A DNA stretch of 64,000 nucleotides, from positions 146,761,741-146,825,740 of the forward strand of contig CM041465.1 in assembly GCA_023213395.1 (NCBI GenBank), written 5' to 3'. Shown one piece after another: positions 47,420 through 59,082 of this stretch. The position numbers and the translations under genes are program-made. This DNA comes from Cycas panzhihuaensis. Lineage: Eukaryota > Cycadophyta. The notes beneath the pieces were generated by a model that searched no databases, was not told where the DNA came from, and saw nothing but the letters and a program-made list of their open reading frames with translations. Position 1 is the stretch's first letter. Each line of letters opens with the position of its first letter.

Positions 47420-48745
47420 TCTAGTTTATCACCACAATGGATTCTTGACTCTGGTCCTTCCTATCACATGATAGAACACTAGGAGTATTTAACCACTTAT
47501 CAATCTGATTCTAACTCTAAAGAAGATATTTCTTTTGGGAGTAGATCTCAACTCAAAGTGAAAGGATCATGTGATGTCACTCTAAAAGATGGTTCAATCA
47601 AGGACATATTCTACGTTCTTGGTTTATTACCAAATCTTCTTTCTGTTTATCAAATTTTCCAGAAAAACCTTGTTTCCAAATTCTGGAAAGATAAATTTGT
47701 TATTAAAGAACCTTTAAATAAATTCAAATCAATTGCCTTTGGACCTGTTGACTACAAAATAGGTCTCTATGACCTAACTAGTGTACAACATACTAAAACA
47801 AACTCTTTTAGTGCCTTTATAGCTAAATCTGACCCAGTCAGTAAATTATGGCATGTACAGTTTGGCCATACTAGCTATGGCAAACTTCAATATTTAAAAA
47901 GGCATAATATGGTTCATGGTCTTCCCCCCTAACCACTATCTATGGTGTTTGCAAAGCCTACAGAATAGGTAAGCAACACATGGATCCCTTTCCACATCAA
48001 ACTTAATTTAGAGTGAAAGTTCCACTTGAACTTATTCACTCTGATATATGTGAACCATTCCAAGTATTTTCATACTCTAGAAGTCATTATTTCATCACAT
48101 TCATTGATGAATTTTCAAGAAAATATTAGGTGTACACACTCAAGACTAGAAATCAAGTGTTTGACATCTTTGTTAAATTCAAAACACTTGTTGAAAAGTA
48201 ATCTAACTCAAAAATTAAAATTTTTAGATCAAACAATACTAAAGAATACTTAAGTAGCAAGTTTACTTCTTTTTGTGAAAAACACAGAATTTGATTTCAG
48301 TATTCCGTTACTTATACTCCTCAACAAAACTATGTTACTGAATGTAAAAACCATACTCTCGTCAAAATGACATGATGCATACTACATGCAAAGAGTCTTG
48401 ATTTAAAGTTATAGGTAGAAGAAATTGCTTGATCTAACTATCTCCTAAATCAGCTACCTAGTAAGTCTTTACAGAATGTTACGCCAGAATAGAAATAGTT
48501 TAGTTGTAAACCCTCAGTTAAACATCTTAGAATCTTTGGAAGTATTGCTTTGGGACACATTCCTAAAGAAAAATGTAAGAAACTAGATCCTAAAAGTTTA
48601 AAATACATCTTCGTTGGCTACAACGAAGAAAGCAAAGCCTATAGACTTCTAGATCCAATCACGCATAAGATCTCAATCTTACGTGATGTAATATTTGATG
48701 AAGAAGGATCCACATCAAATTCTACTCATAGAACTTCCCATTGAA
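47420..48745 (+). pseudogene. Copia H protease-integrase relic
   Basis: Protease at 47,440 reads WILDSGPSYHM (active-site Asp kept). GAG-pre-integrase at about 47,850 reads LWHVQFGHTSYGKLQYLKRH with the His pair. In the integrase core, IHSDICEPF supplies the first Asp, FRSNNTKEYLS shows Asn where the second Asp belongs, and TPQQNYVTECKN keeps the Glu. The C-terminus 48,550-48,744 reads KLDPKSLKYIFVGYN. Frames are broken at several points. Confidence 0.9.
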
Positions 48746-49079
48746 AATTTGTTAACCAACACTTATTTGGTTAACCCTTCAGAAAAATAAGTTGACTATG
48801 AAATGATAGTCCTTATCTATGCAAGTCAAGAATTGGACTCTATTTAAAGCAACTATTATAGATCCTTCCTCCCAACCTGTTTCTTTAGATCAACCAATTA
48901 CTACAGAAACTTCAACAAACAAATAACCTATATAGGCAAAGAAAACTCTCTCTGATGTTGGATCTGATGTAGGTAATCCTTTAGATACTAGGAGAACATG
49001 TTCTCAAAAACTATAAACTAATTATGTACTAATGGCCAAAATAATGGCCAATGATGATCCTAAAATATTTAAACAAGCT

Positions 49080-50520
49080 AGTAATAATCCCATATAGTAG
49101 TAAGCCATACAAGTTGAAATAGATGCTTTAAAAAAGAATTCAACTTGGAATCTTGTTACTCTACTACCAAGAAAGAATCTAGTTGGCTGTAAATAGGTAT
49201 ATCAAACTAAGTTTAATTCAAAAGGAGCTGTTGAAAAATATAAAGCTCGCTTAGTTACAAAAGGTTCTCACAAATTGATAGTATTGATTATAATAAAACC
49301 TTCACCCATGTCACTAAAATGAATACTATCAAAACTGTTATCACTCTAGCAGCTAAATTTAGTTGGGAAATCCATCAAATAGATGTTAAGAGCACATTTT
49401 TAAATGGTGATCTCAAAGAAGAAATCTATATGACTTAACCTCCTGGCTTTATTGACAATCCTAACTTGGTTTGCAAGTTAAAGAAATCAATCTACGGGTT
49501 GAAACAAGCTCCTCGAGCTTGGTACATAAAAGTAGATGATTATCTTACTCAAAATGGATATGCTAGATGTATTAGTGACCCTAATCTTTACTTTAAACAT
49601 GAAAATAATAACATTACTATATTAATTCTATATGTTGATGATATCATTATCACAAGAACCTCCACCATCAATATTCATCAACTAAAATTGGCCTTGATGA
49701 ATAAATTTGAAATGACTGATTTAGGTCTTTTACATTATTTCCTCATATTACAAATTTATCAAACTGATTCAAAAATAACAATATCCCAACCTAAATATTT
49801 CTTAAACTTAATCAAAAGGTTTAACATGAAAAATGCTAAACCCGCACCTAATCCTTTATAATCAGGAGTTGAGTTATCTACTAATTGTTCTACACCACTT
49901 TGTGATTCGATATTATATAGGCAACTCATTGGAAGTCTAATTTATTTAACCCATACTCAACCCAATATCTCCTACGTTGCTCTATGTTCTAGATATATGT
50001 AAAAACTGCATAAGTCACATTGGAAAGTCGCCAAACAAATTCTCATATATCTTCAAGATACTGTTTTTTAAGGCTTAACTTATAATTTTTGTAATAATAC
50101 TTTAAAATTAATAGGATATACTAATTTAGACTGGTAAGAGACTCTGATGATAAAAAATCAATAGTTGGTTATGTTTTTTTCTTAGATTCCTCACCTATTA
50201 CTTGGTCTAGTAAAAAGATGTAGGCTCTAGAATTATCATCAACATAAACTGAATATCGAGCACTTGTTGAAGCTAGTAAAGAAACATTGTGGATCAAATC
50301 TCTTTTAAGTGAACTTGGTTTGTTTTCTAACTCTTCTATTAAACTTAAAGTTTATAATCAAGGTGTTATTGTTATTGCTACTAATCCTGTTGCTCATTCA
50401 AGAACTAAGCATAGAATTACATCAATATTTTATATGTAATCTTGTTACTGATGATATTATTCATTTATCTTATTGTCCTACTAATCTACAAGTTGTTGAC
50501 ATTCTTACCAAATAATTGAC
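49080..50520 (+). pseudogene. Copia H reverse transcriptase/RNase H relic
   Basis: WNLVTLLPRKNLVGCK and KYKARLVTKGS start the RT. IHQIDVKSTFLNGDL carries the first catalytic Asp. The clean frame 49,466-49,861 reads CKLKKSIYGLKQAPRAWY, then LILYVDDIIITR (YVDD intact), then KPAPNPL. RNase H follows near 50,200-50,520 (TEYRALVEASKE, then VAHSRTKHR and VVDILTK). A frameshift near 49,270 and several stops disable it. Confidence 0.95.
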
Positions 50521-50645
50521 AGAAGTGAAGTTTTTAAAACTATGAGATTTATTGAAGATAAAAGAAGCCTCCATTAAAGGGGGATCAACATGATGAAGAT
50601 CTTTTTTATCTTCTATATTATACAAAAGCTAACATTAAAAGGGGA

Positions 50646-51048
50646 TGTTAGGAATATTAATGTAACCTTTATGTCACATGTCAATATTATAAATTTAAGT
50701 TACTAAGTCAGTTTTATAAAGTTAATATTTAATAATTGTTAATTATGCAAGTTCGTTGAAATGAGCAACTACCCATTCCAACGAACCTCTTACTCCTTAA
50801 AAAGCTCTTCTTAGAATCTAGGAGGTTGACTGAAGGAGGTTTTACCTGGTGTAGGTTAGTTGGGTTAATATTCTAAATTTGTATTGTATATATCAACGAG
50901 TTAATATAGCATTAGATTTAGAGGTGGTTTTTCTTCCCCATAAGGGGTTTTCCACCTGCCACATCATGTGTATCTATGCAATGTCCTTTTGTTACCGTTT
51001 TATTCTTTGCATTTGATCCTAATATTACATGTGATACCTCTTTCAACA
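50646..51048 (+). repeat. Copia H 3' LTR
   Basis: Direct repeat of 44,048-44,451, with the polypurine tract directly before it and the TSD-like TAATT after it. Confidence 0.95.
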
Positions 51049-51300
51049 TAATTGAAGAGAGATATATTTGTTAATGCTCTTCACCCTGAAGTCCACGTGG
51101 AAGTCCTCAAAATGGGGGTGATGACATGTGACTCTACCATAGCCAAGTGTTTGGCATTAGAGGCCATTGAGATCTAGTTAGGTCTTAAGAAGCCTCATTG
51201 AAAATCATAGCATTGTAAGAAAAACCCTCCTCTGTGTGACCAAAAGTTCCAACAACAACCTCTAAGGTCTTCTACTAGTATAATTAAGAGGACCTTGGAT
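51049..51300 (+). pseudogene. Element G gag relic, second part
   Basis: Continues the same reading beyond copia H (EERDIFVNALHPEVHVEVLK, then STIAKCLALEAIEI, a stop). Between 51,300 and 52,200 lies a worn Lys/Pro-rich gag tail with no clear zinc knuckle. Confidence 0.75.
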
Positions 51301-52199
51301 CCCTTAACCTTAGTCATATATTCTTTCGAATGTATGATCAAAGAACTGAAACTTTAGACTTCTCAACCTAAACCTCTCAAACAATGCCACTTAAGTGTGG
51401 GAACACCCAAACTTCCTAAGGAAGGAAGGTGAGACCTCCTTCTGAGAAGAAGTGATGTTCTGTGCATGGGGAGTGCCTCTATGAGGACTTACAATATTGA
51501 TCAAAATATCTTGAGCTTGCACCACATTGTGACACCTCTCCCAAGAGGGATTCTAAGCCCAATTTAGATTAGCATGTTTATAGGATCCTTTCTCAAACCA
51601 TGGGAAATAGGACCAACATATCTAAAATAGGAAGGCAAGGAATAAAGGACAATCTCCTAACCTTTTTTCTAATTAAGTAAAGTGAAAGGGCTGAAGAGAT
51701 TCGTCTTCTTTACCTAGTCTTAGGTCCCAACATCCTTCATCTTCTCAACCCAAAAACAAATGGAAGAGAGTCATCTAAATGCTTAACACCACTGCCTTGT
51801 ACCTTTTTGCAAGATCCCAAGCTACAAAGGAGGCTGATAAAGCCTCCACCTTATAACAAATTCCTTCCATAGACAATCTACCTACAAAAATCTCTATGGT
51901 CTCCAAGACCATTCCCATCTACCCTAGATGCTATGATTTTTGAAGAGCACTCCCCCAACCTATAGGGAAGGGGAAAGCCTTTTTTATTATCAAAGAGATC
52001 CACACGTGGTTGCTGGCATATCTATAATGGACATCCTATGAAGTTGCCTTGAGCAACGAGCCCTTCTCCTGGAAGCCCTAACTCAAAAGGATGTCCCCAT
52101 CCATTTTGTTAGTACCACTTCAAATGGGGTACCTGTCATCACATTTGACCCTAGAGACCTCCCTCTTACAGTGAAAGGGAACACCAATAGCATTACCCT

Positions 52200-52570
52200 T
52201 TCACTATCACTATAGATACCCTAGATTGCACCATAAAAAGGATTGTTATGGATAATGGTTCTTTGGTTAATTCCATGCCTATATATATGGTAGAAAAGCT
52301 GGGGATAGAGTCCCTCGAATAGGTCCCATGGAGGTGCCAAGGCTATGATGGTAGTGAGAAGGCATCCTTGTGGATGATGATGTTTCTCCTTACCTTAGAA
52401 GATAAAATCATCCAAATGAACATTATAGTCCTTGACATAGATGTGGACTACAACCTTTTGTTAGGACGTCCATGGCTTAACTAAATGGGAGTCATTTCCT
52501 CCTCTAGCTAGGGGCAACTAAAATTTTCCCATGAAGGGAAAATGAAAGTTATCATTCATGAGCCTCCCCC
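52200..52570 (+). pseudogene. Element G aspartic protease relic
   Basis: IVMDNGSLVNSMPIYMVEKLG carries the DNGS form of the retropepsin active site. It is followed by QGYDGSE, DIDVDYNLLLGRPWL and the exit segment LKFSHEGKMKV. One or two stops interrupt it. The protease would have processed Gag-Pol. Confidence 0.8.
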
Positions 52571-53579
52571 TAGTTGACCACCTCACCAACACTACTAAGC
52601 AATCTTTAGGATGATGAGGTTGAGGATCCGTCCAACCCATCGATTGCTCATCCTATTGATGATTAAGACTATCGAGAAGAAAGGGAATCACATCCCTCTC
52701 ATGTGAACTTGATTCACTTTGCCTCTAATACTATTTAGAGCTATGGATACCTAGTCATCTTGAGTGATCAACAGTCATATGACAATGACGAGGAACCTCC
52801 CCACCCAATATCCCTCCTTAATGTGTGAAGAGGGCATTTACCTTACCCTTTCATATATCTTATGCCTCAGTGTAGGACCCACATCAAGGTAGCTCCCTCT
52901 CTCATTTCATCCTAAGATCAATACGCTATTAGTCCCTTAACATGCGTAGATCCATAACCTACATAATAGCACTCTACTCCCCAATCCTTACCATCCTCCA
53001 TAGATGATGAGGATAAGGAGTGTTTTTTTCCATTAATGAGTCTATTATTTATGACTTGGATCCTAGCTAGCTCTCCTCTCCATAAGATAGGATGTAGCGG
53101 CATAGGGGGTCACGCTCAGACTTCTCTAAAGAGTCCCCTCATTATGTTGATTGGTGGGTTGATTACTACGAGCCCGTCACCCCTCCACCTGCTTCTCAGT
53201 TCTTGCCTAGTAAGATTATCCATGGGATATATTTCTTCAAGAATGACCAAGTCCTATTAGAGCATCTAGTGGGTGCCATGCCTAACTTGCCTTCTAGACA
53301 CCATAAACTTGGTTTTCGGAAGTGTTTGGATATTGGGTTATCACTAGCCAAACTAAACCAATGACCCCTCCCCATCCATTGATTGATAAAGCTCCTTTCC
53401 ATTTTGAGGGAGGAAATACCATGCATGTAGGGGCAATCAAGGACATCACCCTTGCCCCTAGTAAGGTCATCAAGGTTAGGGTAGAGTGCTCTCCCTAAGA
53501 GATGGGGAAATATACCCAATTATTCAAGGAATTTTGTGATATTTTTGCATGGGATTACTCAGATATGAAGGGTATAGAT

Positions 53580-54890
53580 CCTAGCATTATCACCCATAAT
53601 CTTACCACTATCCTAGGTGCTTACCTCATGTAACAAAAATAATGCTCCTTGCACCTGAAATTATCAACTGTAGTTGAAATAGAAGTAGAAAAATTGCTTG
53701 ACATAGGCCTTATTACTTCCATAGACTACCTTAAATGGATTTCTAACATCGTGCCCATCACCAAAAAGAATAGGATGATTAGGATTTGTGTCAATTTTCG
53801 AGATATTAATAATGCTTCTTCAAAGGACAACTTCCCTCTCCCTTTCATTGATCAAATTATTGATCAAACTGCCGGTTTTAAAGTCATGTCCCTAATTGAT
53901 GACTTCTCTAAATACAACCAAATTCAAATATCCTTTGAAGACCATCATAAGACGGCCTTTACTACTCTATGGGGGATATTTACCTATGAAGTTATGTCCT
54001 TTGGACTGAAGAATGTAGGCGTTACTTACCAAAGGGCCATGTAATTTATATTTCATGACCTTATCAACAAAACTCTTGAGGTTTTTATGGATGATATGAT
54101 AGGTCTCTCATGAAAAAAGGCCAATCATCCCACAGACCTTAGAGCAATCTTTATAAGGTATCATAAATACCATATCAACTTGAACCTGTTGAAATGTATC
54201 TTTGTAGTTATGGTTGGCAAACTTCTAGGGTTCCTTGTTTCTAAACAAGGAATTCAAATAGATCCCAATAAAGTCAAGTCCATCATTGAGATGCCTCCCC
54301 TAAGAACTCAATAATAAATCAAGTTATTCTTGGGAAGGTTAGGGTTCCTAAGATGTTTCTTAGCGAACTTGACCATGAATGCCAAACCCCTAACCAATTT
54401 ATTAAAGAAGTGGGCTCCATTTGTTTGGACTCTTAAGGCCCAAGAAGTATTTTAAAAGCTCAAGTGAGCCCTTATTTTTGCTCTTGTATTAGTTCCCCCT
54501 CTCTTTGATTGTCCCTTCATCTTATACACCTCAATGACTAACAAATCCTTAGATGCCATGCTAGCCTAGGAAGATGACTCTAAAATTGAAAGAGCTATCT
54601 ACTTCATTAGTTATACATTGGTGGTAGTAGAACTAAATTATCTACTAGTTGAAAAGGAGTACTTGGCACTAGTCCACACCACTAAAAATTTAGGCACTAC
54701 CTCCTTGGTAACACTACCTTTGTGATCATCCAATCTAATCCATTGAGATGCATCCTAACCTAGTCAAACTTGATAAGAAAGGCAGGCAAATAGGTTATTC
54801 TCCTTTAAGAATATGATCTTAAAATCATTAACAGAAAATCTAAGAAGGGGATGATAGTTGTAGAACAATTGGAAGACACTCTCATCTCTA
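53580..54890 (+). pseudogene. Element G reverse transcriptase/RNase H relic
   Basis: The open piece 53,649-54,044 holds the RT fingers and palm: IVPITKKNRMIRICVNFRDIN, then MSLIDDFSKYNQIQ, TAFTTLWGIFTYEVMSFGLKN and TYQRAM, after which there is a stop. Next come VFMDDMI with the catalytic Asp pair, GFLVSKQGIQIDPNK, LGRLGFLRCF, and the RNase H stretch (54,500-54,700) with LVEKEYLALVH. Stops and shifts make it dead although key Asp residues survive. Confidence 0.9.
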
Positions 54891-54939
54891 ATTCTCTTAG
54901 GGTTTTGGTTAACAATTCATTACCTGATGAACCCATCTT

Positions 54940-56226
54940 AGCTCTCCATCATATACATTCCTATCCATTGGTTAGCAACAAATGGTATGGGGATATAATC
55001 AAATATCTCACTTAACAATAGTATCCCACTGATGCTAGTGATAAAGTAAAATCATATGTCGGGGCTTTTGCTCAAAAATACTTCCTCATGTAAGATGTAT
55101 TGTACAAATGGTCTTTTGACGATGTTCTCCTTCATTGTGTTAATCCTGAGGAGATCAACTAGATCCTCCATGAATACCATAACAACATTTATGGAGACCA
55201 TTTTAGAGGCTAGTTAGTGGCCCAAAGAATCCTTCAAGTGGGGTATTATTGGCCAACCTTGTTCAATGATACCCATGTTTATGTGCAATCTTGTGGTAGA
55301 TGCCAAGAGCATGCCAACATTATTCACCAGCCTTCTAAGTTATTATATACTATCATGTCTCTATGGCCTTTCTCCTAGTGGGGATTAGATTTGATTGGAG
55401 CTATCACTCCACCCTCCTCAGCTTAGCATAAATTTATCTTAACCACAATAAAATACTTCACTAAATGGGCAGAGGCTATTCCCTTATCCTCTACAACTAG
55501 CAAGATGATCGTCACTTTCGTGTATCAACACATCATTTACCAATTCGGGGTTCTAGACTTCCTTATCATAGATAATGGAACTCTATTTTCTAAAAAGGAA
55601 ATGGATGAAATTTGTGAGAAATTCAAGATCTCTCACAAGACCTTATCTCCTTATTATCCTTAGGCCAATGTCCAAATCGAATACTTTAATAAAACCCTAA
55701 TCAACATTCTAAAAAAAATCATTGCTCAATCCCAAAAGGATTGGACATCCAGCTCCACTCGATTTTATGGGCTTACCAAACTTCAATCTGCACCACCATA
55801 GGAATGATGCCATTCTCCCTAGTTTATGAGACGAAGGTAGTTTTGCCTTTAGAAGTCAAAATTCCTTCTTTGAGGGTATCCCTCAAAGAGGTTGTTGATG
55901 AGGAGTGGCATTGCCAGGCCCACCTCCTTGATCTCAAAGCTTTGGATGAGAAACACTTGGCCACATACCAAGCCAACCTAGCATCCAAGGCTAGGGCACA
56001 AAGGATACATAATAAGTTTCTATGTCCTCGCCCCTTAAATCCCAAGGGCCAAGTCCTCAAATTAGAGTATATATATAGCTACTTATCTAAATTTGGCCCC
56101 AAATATGTGGGTCCTTTTATCATCCTTAAGAACCTTGATAATGACACATATAGAGTAGCCATGTTGGAGGGCCTTGAGTTTGACAACGCCATAAATGATA
56201 AATTCCTAAAGAAATTCAATGGTTAA
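54940..56226 (+). pseudogene. Element G integrase relic
   Basis: The zinc-binding part reads LHEYHNN..GDHFRG then VQSCGRCQEHAN. The core reads GLDLIGAITPPSSA, then FGVLDFLIIDNGTLFS with the second Asp. The C-terminus is a clean 161-codon frame (55,741-56,226): LHSILWAYQTS, FSLVYETKVVLPLEV, then GPKYVGPFIIL and a closing NDKFLKKFNG, a complete Tat-type C-terminal domain. Upstream stops remain. The good preservation of the last 160 codons is by chance or slower decay. Confidence 0.9.
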
Positions 56227-57180
56227 CTCTTTCTCCATCTAGGTAGAAAAGGAGTTATCCCCTTTTGCTATGAGATGAGCCTGAACTACCATTCAATTGT
56301 GACGTCGAATACCCTCACTAGGGGCATGGCATGCATTCAAGCTTTATATTAGCCCTACTCATTGACAGGATTAGCTATGTCCCTTTCTGAAGGCATCATA
56401 CCTTCCTTTAACAAGTGGAGCCCCTTCTTCAATTCATGAGTAGTGGTGGATATATCACCATAGGGAGATATTCCCATGCCCATGATTGATCTTTTCTTGA
56501 TCTAGAGCCATGAGTTGGATCAAGCCCCGTAGGAGGTAACTTTACTCACCTATGAGTGTAAGTACTGCCTAGAGAGGGCAGTCATTAATAGAGCTTGTCT
56601 TCTTTCTTGAGACTCTTAGGGTATCCATACTCATTTGGTCTTTTCTCTTCCTAGATTGTCATCTTCCTTTCAAGGGGTGTGCGGTCCTCATACCTAGGCA
56701 TCGTATGAAATTACCTAGTTAGCTAGGTGATTATGTATGCCTTGTGTGCTCCAAGCTATAAATAAGAAATATAACATAACAAAAATCTATACACATCCAT
56801 CATATATATGTGGGTCCTTACATCCATAATAATCAAATAAATAAATAACTCATATTAAAAGGGGGCGGGTGCCAATTTGGTCCCAATCTCTATATATACA
56901 ATAATCAAGTGATAGTTTAAAGTGTGTTGGTATAATGCACCCTAGGAAGCTAGAATCCTTGCAAGAAGGTATGTAGACATCTACATGTATAATGTAGAAC
57001 CCCTTCGAGGTCTAAAGCTTTCCTCTAATCAAAATTGCATGATACATAAAACCTTGTATAGTAATCTATGAAATCAAGGGGTATTTCCCTCTAGTCACCC
57101 TGCTTCCTAGTCTAAAGACCATACTCCTTCGAGGCTCCTCTTGGATCATCTCAAGGTCTTGACCTTGCTCACCTTATCTC
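56227..57180. other. 3' untranslated part of element G
   Basis: No ORF of note. CT-rich plus strand with many TAG and CCTTT words; a long non-coding 3' region is usual in Tat-type elements. No LTR recognised. Confidence 0.45.
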
Positions 57181-57790
57181 ATGCATGACCCTCATCCCTT
57201 GGCCTCTTGTGGGGTGGTGTCACTGTAGCTATGCAAAGAGACCGAGATGCCATCTAGTCTACAAGCTAGTCATACTACACCTAGAGGCAATCTCGCTCCT
57301 CTTAGACTGCCTTTAGCTAGGTCTTTAGGACCATAATCCTTATCTCTACTCTTAGAGCTCCCTAGACCACTCTATCCCCTACTTGAGTCTCCATATCTTA
57401 CACCTAATCTTGTAGCTAGTCCCTCTCTATTTGTAACCAATCTCTCTCTATTTATAGGCAAGCATCCCTTGTTTACCTCTCTTGGGCTTCTGTAACCCAT
57501 ATGTCTTGTACATAGACGATGGGAGCTAACGTGGTTTTATGTGGTCATGTTGACCTTAGCTCCCTACTATCTATTATAGGAGGATGCCCCTCCTCATATA
57601 CCCATGGGAATAGCTCCACTATGGCCCTACTAATCAGCTCTCTAGTAATACCTCCTCTTGCTAACCATGTAAATCCATGTGTAGTGTGGGGTGTGTGAAT
57701 AAAAATTTAAAATAATAAATAATGATAATATCATAATTCTCTCAAGAAGATGAATGTAAGTTAAAGGTATAACTAAAAAGGGGAAGTACT
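57180..57790 (-). pseudogene. Possible coiled-coil C-terminal relic of the PMD gene
   Basis: Minus-strand readings here are charged and Arg/Lys/Glu-rich (for example NKGCLPINREIGYK) with many stops. They lie directly downstream of the PMD relic, where PMD-type retroelement proteins often have coiled tails. The link is inferred from position only. Confidence 0.3.
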
Positions 57791-58203
57791 CACCTCCTCA
57801 ATCAACTGGTGCCTCTTGAGCCTCTCCCTCCTCAGCTCCTAAGTTCTCTGCCCCTATAATGACTACAACTATCTCTCCTATCGTAGCTAATATCACATCC
57901 ACCTTTAAGATAATAGGTACCTCACCCTCACTAACATCCTCTCTCAACTTCACTACCAAGTCCCCTATAGTCTCTCCATCCTCCGTATTGCTATCCCAGT
58001 GCATGGTGTAATATAGTCAACTCATATAGTTATCTATCGTGAGCATGTCTAATGTTGTGGTTGCAATTGATCTTCTCACTGGCTCTTCTACACTCCTAAA
58101 TCCTGATGGCCATTGATGGAGGAGAGGATTGCTAGATGATATTGGTTGTGGCCCTACTACTGGTCCTACTCCTTGGAAGTGATAAAAAAACCAATATTAT
58201 AAC

Positions 58204-58354
58204 TGTTGGAGTATCCTGTCAGACCCTCGGGTGTTTCCAACTCATCCTTAATAAGCTATGTAGGTGTCCTCAACCTGGGTCGAGCCTAACATATTTGTGG
58301 GTTGTGGCAGGATCAATTCCACCTAGGTATTTTGGTTTAACGACAACTTCAACA
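58204..58354 (+). repeat. TRIM 5' LTR
   Basis: 151 bp, TG...CA, followed at once by the primer binding site. Confidence 0.95.
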
Positions 58355-58410
58355 TGGTATGAGAGCTAAGGCCAGTATTCGAATCACCTCGAGTTCAGCT
58401 TAGGGGTAGG

Positions 58411-58561
58411 TGTTAGAGTATCCCGTCGGACCCTCGGGTATTTCCAACTCGTCCTTAACCAGCTCCATGGGTGTCCTCGACCTGGGTTGAGCCTGGCATG
58501 TTTATGGGTTGTGGCTGGATCAATTCCATCTGGGTCTTTTGGTTTAATGGCAACTTCAACA
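58411..58561 (+). repeat. TRIM 3' LTR
   Basis: 151 bp, TG...CA, preceded by the polypurine tract. Same length as its partner with substitutions only. Confidence 0.95.
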
Positions 58562-59082
58562 ATAACAAGGAGCAGTAAGAGAGTCTTCCACGTTCATTAG
58601 CTTGAATGTGGTCGAGTTAGGCAGTAAGGTTGGCCACTATTAAAGTGGCCCAATTGAATCTCTATCCCACCTCGCACCTCCTCATGATGTCCATCCACCC
58701 TCTAGGGACATCTCTATAGTTCTATTTTTGAGATATCTAGAACATAATAGAAAAATTAATCATCTTCCTTACTCAAGGAATGTTTACTAGTACAATCGTC
58801 TTAAGGGATAGTCCTCTCCTATCCTAGCAGCCCCTACCATAAAAGAATCGGGCCGCCTTCTTATGTGTCACATTGGTGTTGGGTAAAGTCCTCAATATGG
58901 TTAGTCCTCTACTAGTTAGGACCCCCACAATACTTCGTACATCTATTAGGGTAATGGTGACGCCTCCCACTCATAGGAGATGGAAAACATGTCAACAACA
59001 ATCCCAATGTGATATAATATCTATGATAAGGGCCTAATCTCAAGTGTACTACCATAAGCCGATAATCCATTGAAACACTCTC

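Larger units (their letters stand above)
44048..51048 (+). mobile_element. Ty1/copia element H, inserted in the gag of element G
   Basis: LTRs at 44,048-44,451 and 50,646-51,048 (404 and 403 bp) begin TGTTAGGAATATTAATG and end TTTCAACA. Flanks GAATT (44,043-44,047) and TAATT (51,049-51,053) differ at one base, a slightly worn TSD. TGGTGTTAGGGT at 44,452 is a mutated primer site, and AAAAGGGGA precedes the 3' LTR. It is a full copia order of gag, protease, integrase, RT and RNase H with stops throughout. A leader of about 2 kb is unusually long. Confidence 0.95.
58204..58561 (+). mobile_element. TRIM (miniature LTR retrotransposon), complete
   Basis: Two 151-bp direct repeats (58,204-58,354 and 58,411-58,561) both start TGTT and end CTTCAACA; I count about 23 mismatches, roughly 85% identity. 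Between them are only 56 bp. These begin with a primer binding site TGGTATGAGAGCTAAGG (58,355-58,371) and end with a polypurine tract AGGGGTAGG. The target duplication ATAAC is perfect (58,199-58,203 and 58,562-58,566). No coding capacity, so it moved with enzymes supplied by other elements. Confidence 0.95.
43590..59070 (+). mobile_element. Ty3/gypsy element G (Tat-like), decayed, split by copia H
   Basis: Plus-strand gag (43,590-44,047, resuming at 51,049), protease (52.2-52.6 kb), RT-RNase H (53.6-54.9 kb) and integrase (54.9-56.2 kb) are in gypsy order. RT and integrase residues (MSLIDDFSKYNQIQ, SPYYP, VYETKVVLPLEVKIPS) most resemble the Tat branch from memory. About 2.8 kb of further sequence on the 3' side contains an antisense PMD relic. 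Neither LTR of G could be fixed; the right limit is where GC-rich DNA begins. Confidence 0.75.
57790..59075 (-). pseudogene. Plant mobile domain (PMD) gene relic, antisense to element G
   Basis: Minus-strand reading from 59,037 gives IIDIISHWD, a break, HVFHLL, then GGVTITLIDVRSI and GVLTSRG. This parallels the intact frame at 63,700-63,830 (DIVSHWDRRRHVFHLP, GDITIAPEDVRRILGVP). Downstream are RGWMDIMRRCEVG and FNWATLIVANLTA (58,621-58,700), the helical part typical of PMD proteins. The TRIM at 58,204-58,561 interrupts it. Beyond that is an acidic piece (57,798-58,004). PMD proteins (PF10536 family, such as MAIN/MAIL1) occur both as host genes and inside retroelements. The position 3' of a Tat-like pol and on the opposite strand fits an extra antisense ORF of such elements. 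Confidence 0.65.
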
